64,000 nucleotides of DNA, taken from positions 7,234,001 through 7,298,000 of the forward strand of contig NZ_CP023701.1 in the NCBI RefSeq assembly GCF_008704535.1. Direction: 5' to 3'. This stretch comes from Streptomyces subrutilus (GTDB lineage Bacteria; Actinomycetota; Actinomycetes; Streptomycetales; Streptomycetaceae). Under the pieces are notes generated by a model. That model had not been told where the DNA came from. It made no database searches and saw only the letters and a program-made list of their open reading frames with translations. Both the position numbers and the translations under genes were made by a program. Positions 17,153-25,876 of this stretch are shown piece after piece (position 1 is the stretch's first letter; the number at the start of each line of letters is the position of its first letter).

Positions 17153-19300
17153 ATGAACGACGTGGACGCCCACCTGTGGCTGGAAGACGTGTCGGGCGAG
17201 GAGTCCCTCGCCTGGGTGCGGGAGCGCAATGCGGAGACCGTGGACGAACTGGGCGCGGCGCCCGAATTCGAGGCCATCGAGCACGAGGTGCGCGAGGTGC
17301 TGGACGACGACGGCCGGATCCCGTACGTCACCCGCCGCGGCCGGCACCTCTACAACTTCTGGCAGGACGCCGAGCGGGTGCGCGGGGTGTGGCGGCGCAC
17401 CACCCTGGAGGAGTTCCGCACGGACCGGCCGGCCTGGGAGACGGTCCTCGACCTCGACGCGCTGTCCGAGGCGGAGGGCGAGGAGTGGGCGTGGGCGGGC
17501 AGTGACGTCCTCGCCGCCCACGACCACCGGCACGCCCTGGTGATGCTCTCGCGCGGCGGTGCGGACGCCTGCGTCGTGCGCGAGTTCGACCTCTCGGCGC
17601 TGCGGTTCGTCGAGGACGGGTACGGCGTTCCCGAGGCGAAGACCCGGATCGGCTGGATCGACCGCGACCACGTGTGGATCGGCACCGACTCCGGCCCCGG
17701 TTCCCTGTCCGCGTCCGGATACCCGCTCCAGGTGCGGCGCTGGCGTCGCGGCACACCGCTGGAGCAGGCCGAGCTCGTCTACCAGGGCGAACCGGCGGAC
17801 CTGTCCGCCGACGGCTGGCGCGACCACACCCCGGGCTTCGCCAGGGACTTCGTCTCCCGCCAGCTGGACTTCTGGAACAGCCGCCTCTTCCTCCTGCCCG
17901 CAGCCGGCGACGCCGATGCGGCAGAAGCCGAGGCAGAGGCAGAGCCCGCGTCCGCGGCCCCCGGAGCGCAGGCCCCCGGAGCGCAGCCCGCCGGAGCGTC
18001 GTCCGCCCGGCCGCGGATGGTGCCGATCGACGTCCCGGACGACGCCGTCAAGTACGTGCACCGCCAGTGGCTGATCGTCACCACCAAATCGAACTGGCTC
18101 GGTCACGCCCCCGGCACCCTCCTCGCCTTCGACTTCGCGGCGTACCAGGCCGGCGCGCGCGAGCCGGAGGTCCTCTTCGCACCCGACGGGCGCACCGCGC
18201 TCGCCGGCCACCAGTGGACCCGCCACCACCTGATCCTCGCCACCCGCGCCGACGTCTCCTCCCGACTGGAGATCCTCACCCCCGGCCCCGAGGGGGCGGG
18301 GTGGAGCCGGGCGCCGCTGGCCGACGTGCCGCCGCTGTCCACGGCCTCCGTGGTGGGTACCGACCCGGACGACAGCGACGAGTACTTCCTGAACGTCTCC
18401 GGGTTCCTCCAGCCCGCCACCCTGTACCGGGGCGTGGCCGGTGGCCCGCCCGGCGACGGCGAGGCCCTCAAGCGGGCGCCCGCCCTCTTCGACACGGCCG
18501 GCCTCACCGTCCGGCAGCACTTCGCCACCTCCGCCGACGGCACGCGCGTCCCGTACTTCGTGATCGGCCCCGAGGACCGTCCCGGTCCCGGCCCCGCGCT
18601 GCTCTACGGCTACGGGGGCTTCGAGGTCTCCCAGGTCCCGCAGTACAGCCCGGTCGTCGGGCGGGCCTGGCTCGCGCGCGGCGGGACGTACGCGGTGGCC
18701 GGCATCCGCGGCGGGCGCGAGTACGGACCGTCCTGGCACCAGGCCGCCCTCGGAGCCAACCGGGTGCGCGCCTTCGAGGACTTCGCCGCCGTCGCCCGGG
18801 ACCTCGTCGACCGCGGCATCACCACCGTGGCCCGGCTCGGCATCGAGGGCGGCAGCAACGGCGGCCTGCTGATGGGCGCCATGCTCACCCGCTACCCGGA
18901 GCTCTTCGGGGCTGTCGTCGCGCACGTCCCGCTCCTGGACATGCTGCGCTTCCACCGACTGCTCGCCGGAGCCAGCTGGATCGCCGAGTACGGGGACCCC
19001 GACGCCCCCGCCGACCGCACGCACCTCGCGGACATCTCCCCGTACCACCGGGCCCGGGGCGACGTCCCGTACCCGCCGCTGCTGCTGCTGACCTCGACGC
19101 GCGACGACCGGGTGCACCCCGGGCACGCCCGCAAGATGGCCGCCCGGCTCAGGGAGCTCGGCCAGCACGTGCTGTTCCACGAGCACCTGGGCGGCGGCCA
19201 TGCCGGTGCCACCGACCACCGGCAGACCGCCTTCAACAAGGCGCTCGTGCACTCCTTCCTGTGGGGGAGGCTCGCCGAAGGGGCCGCCGAGCGCGGCTGA
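17153..19300 (+). CDS. Prolyl oligopeptidase family (S9) serine peptidase
   Basis: A 715-residue cytosolic-type S9 peptidase: an N-terminal beta-propeller followed by an alpha/beta hydrolase domain from about residue 460. The nucleophile is S568 in GGSNGG; the Asp lies in TSTRDDRVHP and the His in GGGHAG near residue 683. The short motif YGYGGFEVS precedes the catalytic domain. An Ala/Glu/Pro low-complexity insert with repeated PGAQ units occupies about residues 257-290 of the propeller. No signal peptide. Start ATG lies 36 bases after the ArsR palindrome, so shared control is plausible. Confidence 0.92.
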   Translation: MNDVDAHLWLEDVSGEESLAWVRERNAETVDELGAAPEFEAIEHEVREVLDDDGRIPYVTRRGRHLYNFWQDAERVRGVWRRTTLEEFRTDRPAWETVLDLDALSEAEGEEWAWAGSDVLAAHDHRHALVMLSRGGADACVVREFDLSALRFVEDGYGVPEAKTRIGWIDRDHVWIGTDSGPGSLSASGYPLQVRRWRRGTPLEQAELVYQGEPADLSADGWRDHTPGFARDFVSRQLDFWNSRLFLLPAAGDADAAEAEAEAEPASAAPGAQAPGAQPAGASSARPRMVPIDVPDDAVKYVHRQWLIVTTKSNWLGHAPGTLLAFDFAAYQAGAREPEVLFAPDGRTALAGHQWTRHHLILATRADVSSRLEILTPGPEGAGWSRAPLADVPPLSTASVVGTDPDDSDEYFLNVSGFLQPATLYRGVAGGPPGDGEALKRAPALFDTAGLTVRQHFATSADGTRVPYFVIGPEDRPGPGPALLYGYGGFEVSQVPQYSPVVGRAWLARGGTYAVAGIRGGREYGPSWHQAALGANRVRAFEDFAAVARDLVDRGITTVARLGIEGGSNGGLLMGAMLTRYPELFGAVVAHVPLLDMLRFHRLLAGASWIAEYGDPDAPADRTHLADISPYHRARGDVPYPPLLLLTSTRDDRVHPGHARKMAARLRELGQHVLFHEHLGGGHAGATDHRQTAFNKALVHSFLWGRLAEGAAERG

Positions 19301-19343
19301 CGGACGGGCGCGGCCGACGGGCGGTCGGGGCGGGTGGGTGGAC

Positions 19344-19364
19344 GCGGGCGGGCCTTGCGCCCGC
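19344..19364. terminator. Possible hairpin between convergent peptidase and AKR genes
   Basis: GCGGGCG (19344-19350) pairs with CGCCCGC (19358-19364). Modest stem; position between convergent genes supports it. Confidence 0.4.
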
Positions 19365-19402
19365 CCCGACCGGGGACCGGGGACCGGCGCCGGGGAGCGG
19401 GC

Positions 19403-20308
19403 TCAGCCGGCCGCGTGCGCCGAGTCCAGCGAGGCCAGCTCCGCAGGGGAGAGGCGCAGCGCGCCCGCGGCCACGTTGGCGACCAGGTGGTCCGGGTCGC
19501 CCGTGCCGGGGATCGCCAGGACGTGCGGCCCGCGCGCCAGGGTCCACGCCAGCCTGATCTGGGCGGGGGAGGCCCCGCGGGCCCGGGCGACGGCCCGTAC
19601 CTCCGCGCTCTCGCCGCCGGTCAGCCCGGCCTGGCCCCCCGCGCCGGCGATGGCGTAGAACGGGACGAAGGCGATGCCCTGGTCCCCGCAGGCGCGCAGG
19701 AGGGTGTCCTGTTCGGGGTCGGCTCCGATGCCGTACCGGTTCTGCACGCAGACCACGGGCGCGATGGCCTGCGCCTCGGCCAGGTGTCCGGGCCGTACGT
19801 TGGAGAGGCCCAGGTGGCGGATGAGGCCGGCCGTGCGCAGGTCCGCCAGTGCGCCGAACCGCTCCGCGATCGAATCCTCGCCGACGACGCGCAGGTTCAC
19901 CACGTCGAGGTGGTCGCGTCCCAACTGGCGGAGGTTCTCCTCGACCTGGCCGCGCAACCGGTCGGGAGAGGCGTGCGGGATCCAGTCTCCGGCCGGGCCC
20001 CGGCCGGGGCCGACCTTGGTGGTGATGACCAGGTCGTCCGGGTAGGGGGCCAGCGCGCTGTTGATCAACTCGTTGGCGGAGCGCAGCGGGGAGAAGTAGA
20101 AGGCGGCGGTGTCGATGTGGTTCACGCCGAGTTCCAGCGCCCGGCGCAGGACGCCGATCGCCTGCTCCCGGTCGCGCGGCACGGCGTCGGTCGCGAACGC
20201 CTCACCGGTCTGGGGCAGGCGCATCGCGCCGAACCCGAGCCGGTTGACCGTCAGATCGCCGAGCGTCCAGGTGCCGGAGGCGGCTGCTGTGATGGTGTGC
20301 GGGGTCAT
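19403..20308 (-). CDS. Aldo/keto reductase
   Basis: A 301-residue AKR-family TIM barrel. Catalytic Asp and Tyr (HIDTAAFYFSP) and Lys (VITTKVG) are present. Where the classical AKR tetrad has His, this protein reads DVVNLRVVG, so the His is replaced. The NADPH site is visible near AIPGTGDPDHLVAN. It reduces aldehydes or ketones; natural substrate unknown. Confidence 0.9.
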   Translation of the reverse strand: MTPHTITAAASGTWTLGDLTVNRLGFGAMRLPQTGEAFATDAVPRDREQAIGVLRRALELGVNHIDTAAFYFSPLRSANELINSALAPYPDDLVITTKVGPGRGPAGDWIPHASPDRLRGQVEENLRQLGRDHLDVVNLRVVGEDSIAERFGALADLRTAGLIRHLGLSNVRPGHLAEAQAIAPVVCVQNRYGIGADPEQDTLLRACGDQGIAFVPFYAIAGAGGQAGLTGGESAEVRAVARARGASPAQIRLAWTLARGPHVLAIPGTGDPDHLVANVAAGALRLSPAELASLDSAHAAG

Positions 20309-20377
20309 GTGCGAATGATCGCCGCCCGGTGCGCGGACGGCCAGGGACCAGCTCCGTGCGCCGTCGCGGCGTCCCGC

Positions 20378-20779
20378 TCACGCGTCGCGCGCACGGCCGG
20401 GTGCGGTGGCCGGGACCAGGAACAGCTCGTCCTCGTAGCACCATGCCCACTCCTCGCCCGCCTCGGCCGAGCGGGCCAGGGGATGGCCGGTGCGCACGGC
20501 GTGGGACCAGGCGTGCTGACCGCGCGAGCTGTCGCAGCAGCCCACGCTGCCGCAGGTCAGGCAGATCCGCAGGTGGACCCAGGACTGGCCGGCGGCGAGG
20601 CACCGGTCGCAGCCGGCGGCGGGTGCGGGCCCGCCGTCCGACGGCCCGCGTGCCGGGCTCGCCGCCGTCGCGCGGGCCTCGGCCGGCGGCTCACCGGCCG
20701 TGGCCTCCGCCTGGTCGGCATGGCCGCACGACCGGCCCTCGGGGCGTCCGGCGTCGTACGCGACCGTCCAGCGCGGCAT
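20378..20779 (-). CDS. UBP-type zinc finger protein
   Basis: A 133-residue protein with a UBP-type (ZnF-UBP) domain in its second half: GCDRCLAAG, CLTCGSVGCCDSS, HAWSHAVRTGHPLARS and EWAWCYEDE give the Cys/His zinc ligands. The first 50 residues are Ala/Glu-rich linker with one extra SCGH motif. In eukaryotes this domain binds ubiquitin C-termini; in actinobacteria its role is not established. ATG start with GGAGGAG upstream. Confidence 0.88.
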   Translation of the reverse strand: MPRWTVAYDAGRPEGRSCGHADQAEATAGEPPAEARATAASPARGPSDGGPAPAAGCDRCLAAGQSWVHLRICLTCGSVGCCDSSRGQHAWSHAVRTGHPLARSAEAGEEWAWCYEDELFLVPATAPGRARDA

Positions 20780-20967
20780 CGGTTCTCCTCCGGGGTTGGG
20801 TCGCTCTCGCGGCGGGTGCCCGTACAGTGTGCGCCCCGCAAGCCCGTGCCGCGCGGGCCGAGGGCGGGGGCGGTGCGCAGGACGGGTGCATCCGGGGCGG
20901 GTCCCGCTCCGGAAGAGAGGGTGTGCCCCGCCCCGGGGCGGTCCGTTTTCCGTGAAGGGAGCCCAGC

Positions 20968-21402
20968 GTGGTGTCCGTCGAGCGTTCGTTCACCGTCGAC
21001 CGGCCGCTGCCGGTGCTGGTCGACTACCTGAAGGACTTCGCCCGGGCGGAGGACTGGGACCCCGGCACGACGTCGTGCGTCCGGCTCGACGACGGGCCCG
21101 TACGGGTCGGCTCCTCGTGGCGCAACGTGTCGGTGTTCCGCGGCCGGGAGACGAGCCTGGTCTACCGGCTCGTCCGCTGGGACGCGGACCACCTGACCTT
21201 CGTGGGCGAGAACTCCAGCGTCACGACGACCGACGACCTGTCCCTGCGGTCCACCGGAACCGGGGTTACGGAGGTCGTCTACCGGGCCAGGCTCGATTTC
21301 AAAGGTCTGATCAAGCTGGCGGAACCCTTCCTGAGGAAGGACGTCGAGCGGCTGGCCGACGGGGTCGAAGCGGTGATGCCCGGGGTGCTCGCGCGGGCCT
21401 GA
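20968..21402 (+). CDS. SRPBCC family (polyketide cyclase/dehydrase-like) protein
   Basis: A 144-residue single-domain helix-grip protein (SVERSFTVDRPLPVLVDYLKDF at the N-terminus, FKGLIKLAEPFLRKDVERLA as the long C-terminal helix). It likely binds a small hydrophobic ligand. Two adjacent GTG codons (20968, 20971) could serve as start. No partner genes suggest a pathway. Confidence 0.85.
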   Translation: MVSVERSFTVDRPLPVLVDYLKDFARAEDWDPGTTSCVRLDDGPVRVGSSWRNVSVFRGRETSLVYRLVRWDADHLTFVGENSSVTTTDDLSLRSTGTGVTEVVYRARLDFKGLIKLAEPFLRKDVERLADGVEAVMPGVLARA

Positions 21403-21643
21403 CTCCCCGGGACGTGGGCCGTCGGCGCCATCGGTCGGGCGCCCGCGGTGCGTGAACCCCCGGCCGCGGGCGGCCGCCCGCATGCCGCACGGATGGCGCG
21501 AGCGCGGCCCTGATGCGGACCGGGAGCCCGCCCAACGGGCTTGCCCGCCCAGCCGATTGTCACGATGTGGCCGAAACCCATCCCGCGCGGGCTGGTATTC
21601 ATATGATGTGCCTCCTTTCGGACCGTCCCGGGTGGGGGTACCC

Positions 21644-22186
21644 ATGAACAGCGCCATCGGCAACGTCACGACCGGCAAGAGAACGCGCGGCCCCGTACGG
21701 CGGGCCCTGGTGGCCCTGTTGGTCGCGGGGGTGGCCGTCGCCTGCGGGCCCGCGGGAGGCGGCGGCCCCGCCGTCTCGGCGCCGCCCGCCCCCACCGCGT
21801 CGGCGGCCCCCTCGGCCACGACCGCCCCGCCCGAGCAGTCCCCGACGCCCACCCCCACGGCATCGCCCACGGCCGTCCCGACCCTCGCACCCACCCCCAC
21901 CGCGGCGCGCAGTGCCGCACCGGTCGCCGCCGACCCGAAGCCGGCCGCCACGGCCGAGGCGCCCCGGCCGACGCCGAAGCCCGCGACCGAGCCGGCGCCG
22001 CGCCCCAGCACGAAGGCGCCCGCGGAACCGGCCGACACCGCGTGCGAGATCGTCTCCAACGCCGGCAACTGCTACAACGCGGGGCAGTTCTGCCGCCAAG
22101 CGGACCTCGGCCGCTCCACCCGCGCCGGCAACGGCCGCACGATCCACTGCCGCCCGGACGGCTCCCGTCCCCGCTGGCAGTACTGA
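21644..22186 (+). CDS. Secreted lipoprotein with Cys-rich C-terminal domain
   Basis: 180 residues. A basic N-terminus and hydrophobic stretch end at VAVAC, an imperfect lipobox. About 100 residues of Pro/Thr/Ala-rich linker follow, probably spanning the cell wall. The last 50 residues form a compact domain with four cysteines (NAGNCYNAGQFCR and a later HC) that could make two disulfides. I recall similar tails in other streptomycete exported proteins, but no function. TATGAT at 21602-21607 is a possible -10 box. Confidence 0.75.
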   Translation: MNSAIGNVTTGKRTRGPVRRALVALLVAGVAVACGPAGGGGPAVSAPPAPTASAAPSATTAPPEQSPTPTPTASPTAVPTLAPTPTAARSAAPVAADPKPAATAEAPRPTPKPATEPAPRPSTKAPAEPADTACEIVSNAGNCYNAGQFCRQADLGRSTRAGNGRTIHCRPDGSRPRWQY

Positions 22187-22211
22187 CGCGGGGCCGCCCC
22201 CTTCGCGACGT

Positions 22212-22245
22212 GCCGGGTCCGCGGCGCCGCGCCGCGCGACCCGGC
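22212..22245. terminator. Hairpin between convergent lipoprotein and VOC genes
   Basis: GCCGGGTC (22212-22219) pairs with GACCCGGC (22238-22245), and after a 1-base bulge six further pairs form inside. Suits bidirectional termination. Confidence 0.65.
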
Positions 22246-22247
22246 CG

Positions 22248-22595
22248 TCAGCGGTGACCCAGCACATTGACCACCCGGCCGTTGGGATCGCGGACGAAGA
22301 ACCGCCGCACGCCCCACTCCTCGTCCTGCAACGGGTACACGATCTCCGCCCCGCTCTCCCGCATGACCGCGTGGGCCGCATCCACGTCGTCCACCTCGAC
22401 GCTCATGTCGGGGGTGACGGGCGCGGTCTCGTCGCGGGTCATGACACTGATCTGTGCGGCCGGGACGGACGAGGAGGCGAGCGTCATGATCCACCCGTGG
22501 TTCATGACCTCCTCGAAGCCCAGCAGCCCGTAGAAGTCCCGGCTCTCCTGCGTCGCCTGCGACTGGATGTTGGGCACCACACGACGAACGGCCAT
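22248..22595 (-). CDS. VOC (glyoxalase/bleomycin resistance) family protein
   Basis: A 115-residue vicinal-oxygen-chelate protein (NIQSQATQESRDFYGLLGFEEV, VEVDDVDAAHAVMRESG, WGVRRFFVRDPNGRVVNVLGH). The terminal DPNGRVVNVL is typical of the family. It probably acts as a dimer, as an enzyme or antibiotic-binding protein; specificity unknown. ATG 22595 has GGAGG upstream. Confidence 0.88.
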   Translation of the reverse strand: MAVRRVVPNIQSQATQESRDFYGLLGFEEVMNHGWIMTLASSSVPAAQISVMTRDETAPVTPDMSVEVDDVDAAHAVMRESGAEIVYPLQDEEWGVRRFFVRDPNGRVVNVLGHR

Positions 22596-22803
22596 CGACG
22601 CCTCCATGTGAGAACAAGCGTGTCCCTGTGACCCTCCAGGAGTACTACGCCGCGTCCACCGCCGCACGGACCACGGCAAGGCGGCCGGTGGCGGGGGGCC
22701 GGTGGCCGGTGGCCGGTGGCGTCCGTCCTGCTAGAATTGGGTGTTTCTGTACAAAACGGATGATCGGGCCCGGTAGTCGAGCTGCAACGGTCGTGATGCG
22801 TGC

Positions 22804-24120
22804 ATGAATGCCTCCCGTGCGGTCGACCGCACCCTCCGCACGAGCCGCCGCCGCGCGCGGCTCGCGGCGCCCTGTGCCCTCCTCCTCGCCCTCGGCTGCC
22901 TCCCCCTCGCCCCCACCGCCGTGGCCGCCGCCGCCCCCTCGCCCACCCCGTCGGCCTCCGCGCCCCTCTCCCCGACCCTGAAGCGGATCGATCCGGCCGT
23001 CTTCCGGGCCGCCGTGGAGCGGGCGGCCAAGGCGCTGGGGGTGCCCGGCGCCGTCGTCCTGCTCCAGACCCCGCAGGGCACGTACCGGGCGCTGGTCGGC
23101 ACGAGCGACCTGGGGAGGGCCGAACCGCCCGACCCCGGTGACCACTTCCGTATCGCCTCCAACACCAAGACGATGACCTCGGCCCTGATCATGCTCCTCG
23201 TCCAGGACGGATCGGTCCGCCTGACCGACCCGGTGTCCCGGTACGTCGCCGGGGTGCCGAACGGTGGGAAGATCACCATCGCCGACCTGCTGACGATGCG
23301 CAGCGGCCTCTACAACTACACCGACGCACCCGAACTCGCCGCGACGCTGGACGCAGACCCGGGCAGGGCCTGGACCCCGCAGGACGTGCTGGACATCGCC
23401 TACCGGCGGCCGCCCGACGCGGCCCCCGGCACGTCCTACGCGTACGACAACACCAACTACGTCCTGCTCGGGCTGGTCGCCGAGAAGGCCGGCGGCCGGC
23501 CCCTGGCCGAGCAGTTCCGGGACCGGCTGTTCGCCCCGCTCGGCATCGACGACACGTTCCTGCCCGACATCCACGACCGGTCGCTGCCGGCGCCCTTCGC
23601 CCACGGCTACATGTACGGCGGATCGTCCTACGCCCTGGTCGACAAGCCCTACCCGCCCGCGATCGTCGAAGGGGCGCGGACGGGCACGCTCCGGCCCGTC
23701 GACTACACCCGGCAGAACCCCTCCTACGCCACCGCCGCCGGCGGAGTCGTCTCCACCGCCCGGTCCATGACCACCTGGATCGAGGCGCTGGTCACGGGCA
23801 AGGTGCTGAACGCGGCGACCCAGCAGCAGTGGCTCCACAGCCCGCGCCCGGAGGACCCGGCCGCGCCCGACGGGCAGAAGTACGGGTACGGCATCGCCTA
23901 CCAGCGCTTCGCGCCGAACGCCGCCATGTACTACCACGGCGGCGAACTCCCGGGCTTCAACTCCTTCATCGGCCACGACCCGGACAGCGACGTCACCCTC
24001 GTCGTCTGGACGAACCTGACCGTGTCGCCCGACGGCCGGGCCACCGCCATCGCCCTGCTGCCCACCGTCCTCAACCAGGTCTACACCGGTCTCGCCCTGC
24101 CCACCGGGCACTCCGGCTAG
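22804..24120 (+). CDS. Secreted serine hydrolase, beta-lactamase class C / DD-peptidase fold
   Basis: A 438-residue exported protein. The signal peptide is Arg-rich (SRRRARLAAP) and may use either Sec or Tat. Penicillin-binding motifs: S119-N-T-K (SxxK), YDN in SYAYDNTNY (YxN), and HGG in YYHGGELPG (third box). This matches the S12 family of D-Ala-D-Ala carboxypeptidases and esterases more than true resistance beta-lactamases. Monocistronic, followed by two hairpins. Confidence 0.9.
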   Translation: MNASRAVDRTLRTSRRRARLAAPCALLLALGCLPLAPTAVAAAAPSPTPSASAPLSPTLKRIDPAVFRAAVERAAKALGVPGAVVLLQTPQGTYRALVGTSDLGRAEPPDPGDHFRIASNTKTMTSALIMLLVQDGSVRLTDPVSRYVAGVPNGGKITIADLLTMRSGLYNYTDAPELAATLDADPGRAWTPQDVLDIAYRRPPDAAPGTSYAYDNTNYVLLGLVAEKAGGRPLAEQFRDRLFAPLGIDDTFLPDIHDRSLPAPFAHGYMYGGSSYALVDKPYPPAIVEGARTGTLRPVDYTRQNPSYATAAGGVVSTARSMTTWIEALVTGKVLNAATQQQWLHSPRPEDPAAPDGQKYGYGIAYQRFAPNAAMYYHGGELPGFNSFIGHDPDSDVTLVVWTNLTVSPDGRATAIALLPTVLNQVYTGLALPTGHSG

Positions 24121-24130
24121 GATGATCACC

Positions 24131-24168
24131 GGGTCCGGACACCGCTTCCCCCGTCGGTGTCCGGGCCC
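24131..24168. terminator. Terminator hairpin after the S12-family gene
   Basis: A 14-bp stem with one G-T pair (24131-24144 with 24155-24168) and 10-base loop, starting ten bases after the stop codon. Confidence 0.7.
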
Positions 24169-24210
24169 TTCCACGTCTCCACGTCCTCGCACCACATCGT
24201 GCTGCACGGC

Positions 24211-24247
24211 GCGGAGGGGCCCCGGGATCGCCCCGGGGCCCCTCCGC
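24211..24247. terminator. Second terminator hairpin in the convergent gap
   Basis: A perfect 16-bp stem (24211-24226 with 24232-24247) and 5-base loop. It lies 64 bases downstream of the amidase stop on the other strand, and probably terminates that operon. Confidence 0.72.
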
Positions 24248-24310
24248 CGTACGGGCCCGCCCCGCCCCACCCCCGTGGAGGCAGAACGGGCCCGGTTCAC
24301 GGGCGCCCGC

Positions 24311-25876
24311 TCACTCGGCGGACGCGGGCGGTCGCACGGGCTCGGGGAGCCGTTGTGCGAGGTGTTCGGCCACGGCGACGACCGTGCGGTCGTCCAGGTA
24401 CGGGCCGATGATCTGGACGGCCAGCGGCAGGCCCCCGGCGGTCCTGCCGGCCGGCATGACGACGGCGGGGAGCCGGACGTGACCGGCCAGGTTCAGCCAC
24501 GCCGTCTGGTCGAAGTACGGGCGCCGCTCGCCGTCCACCGTGATGTACCGCTCGGGCACCGGGACCGCGGTCTGGTCCGCGACGGCCGCCGTCGGGGTGG
24601 CCGGCGTGACGAGGACGTCATGGGTGGCGAAGTAGGCGGCCCAGCGGCCGCGCAGCTCCTCGCGCTCCTCGTTCGCGCGCAGCCAGTCCCGGTGCCGCAT
24701 GGTCCGCGCGTGCAGGAAGAGGCCGCCCGGGGCATCCGCCGGGACCTTCTCGGCCGCCGCGACGTCCTCGGCGAATCCCGCGTCCGTGGCCGTGGCGCTG
24801 GCCGTGGCGTACATGAGGCGCTGGAACAGCCGGTCGCTGCCGGCCAGGTCCACGGGCCGGGCGGTCTCGTCCACGCCCGCTCCGGCGGACCGCAGCAGCC
24901 GGACGACCTCGTCCAGCACCCGCCGGGTGTCCCCGTCGACGTGGCAGTAGGGGTCGTCGCGCCAGACGCCGACCCGGAAGTCGGCCAGCCGCTTGCGGCG
25001 CGGTGCGGGCAGCTCGACGCGCCAGGCGGCGGCGTCCGCCGGGGCCGGCGCGGCCAGGACGTCGAGGAGCAGGCCGAGGTCGTCGGCGGTACGGGCGAGG
25101 GGGCCCAGCGTGAGCATGTCGGAGCTGGTGAGCCAGCCGGGCGGCCGGGGGATGTGTCCGCGGGTCGGGACGATCCCGCCGCTGGGCCGCAGGGCGTACA
25201 CCCCGCAGTAGGCGGCGGGGAGGCGCAGCGAGCCCGCGAGGTCGGAGCCGACGTCGAGACTGGTGAGCCCCGCGGCGACGGCGGCGGCCGGGCCGCCCGA
25301 GGAACCGCCCGCGGTCCGGGTGGCGTCGTACGGGTTCTTCGTCGTGCCGAAGAGCGGGTTCGAGGTCTGGAGGTCCTGGCACATGACCGGGACGTTCGTC
25401 TTGCCGACGATGACGGCTCCGGCGGCGCGCAGCCGCGCCACCGCGTCCGCGTCCCGTTCGGGCACGTGCGCCGTGAGGTCGGGGGAGCCGCAGGTGGTGC
25501 GCAGCCCCTTCGTCTCCAGGGCGTCCTTCACGGTGAGGGGCAGGCCGTGGAGCGCGCCCAGCGGCTTGCCGGTGGCGGCGAGGTGGCGGTCCGCGGCGTC
25601 GGCGGCCGCGCGGGCGCCGGCCGCGTCGAGGGTGACGACGGCGTTGAGGGCGGGGTTGGCCTTGGCGATGTGCAGCAGGTACTGCTCCAGCAGCTCGCGG
25701 CTGGTGATCGTACGGCGGCGCAGGGCGGCGAGCTGCTCGCGGGCCGGCGCCAGGTGCAGGTCGGCGCGCGCGCCCCGGCCGCCGGCCCGCGAGTGGGCCG
25801 CCGCGGGTGTGGCGGCCATGGCGGCGGCCGCGGCGACGGCGGTACAGGCGACGAGCAGGGTGCGGCGGAGGATCAC
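24311..25876 (-). CDS. Secreted amidase-signature enzyme
   Basis: A 521-residue amidase-signature hydrolase. An N-terminal signal (ILRRTLLVACTAVAAAAAM) points to export. The Ser-cisSer-Lys triad is complete: Lys in LPLTVKDALETKG, cis-Ser in TAGGSSGGPAAA, and nucleophile Ser in DLAGSLRLPA. It hydrolyses amide bonds; the substrate is unknown. The GTG start (GGAG upstream) overlaps the end of the preceding membrane-protein gene by four bases, making it the last gene of the EspR-like/ImmA operon. Confidence 0.9.
   Translation of the reverse strand: MILRRTLLVACTAVAAAAAMAATPAAAHSRAGGRGARADLHLAPAREQLAALRRRTITSRELLEQYLLHIAKANPALNAVVTLDAAGARAAADAADRHLAATGKPLGALHGLPLTVKDALETKGLRTTCGSPDLTAHVPERDADAVARLRAAGAVIVGKTNVPVMCQDLQTSNPLFGTTKNPYDATRTAGGSSGGPAAAVAAGLTSLDVGSDLAGSLRLPAAYCGVYALRPSGGIVPTRGHIPRPPGWLTSSDMLTLGPLARTADDLGLLLDVLAAPAPADAAAWRVELPAPRRKRLADFRVGVWRDDPYCHVDGDTRRVLDEVVRLLRSAGAGVDETARPVDLAGSDRLFQRLMYATASATATDAGFAEDVAAAEKVPADAPGGLFLHARTMRHRDWLRANEEREELRGRWAAYFATHDVLVTPATPTAAVADQTAVPVPERYITVDGERRPYFDQTAWLNLAGHVRLPAVVMPAGRTAGGLPLAVQIIGPYLDDRTVVAVAEHLAQRLPEPVRPPASAE

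Noticed and set aside
22804..24120. Serine hydrolase as an antibiotic-resistance beta-lactamase
   Set aside because: Length and motifs (SNTK, YDN, HGG) fit S12 carboxypeptidases/esterases; resistance cannot be inferred.
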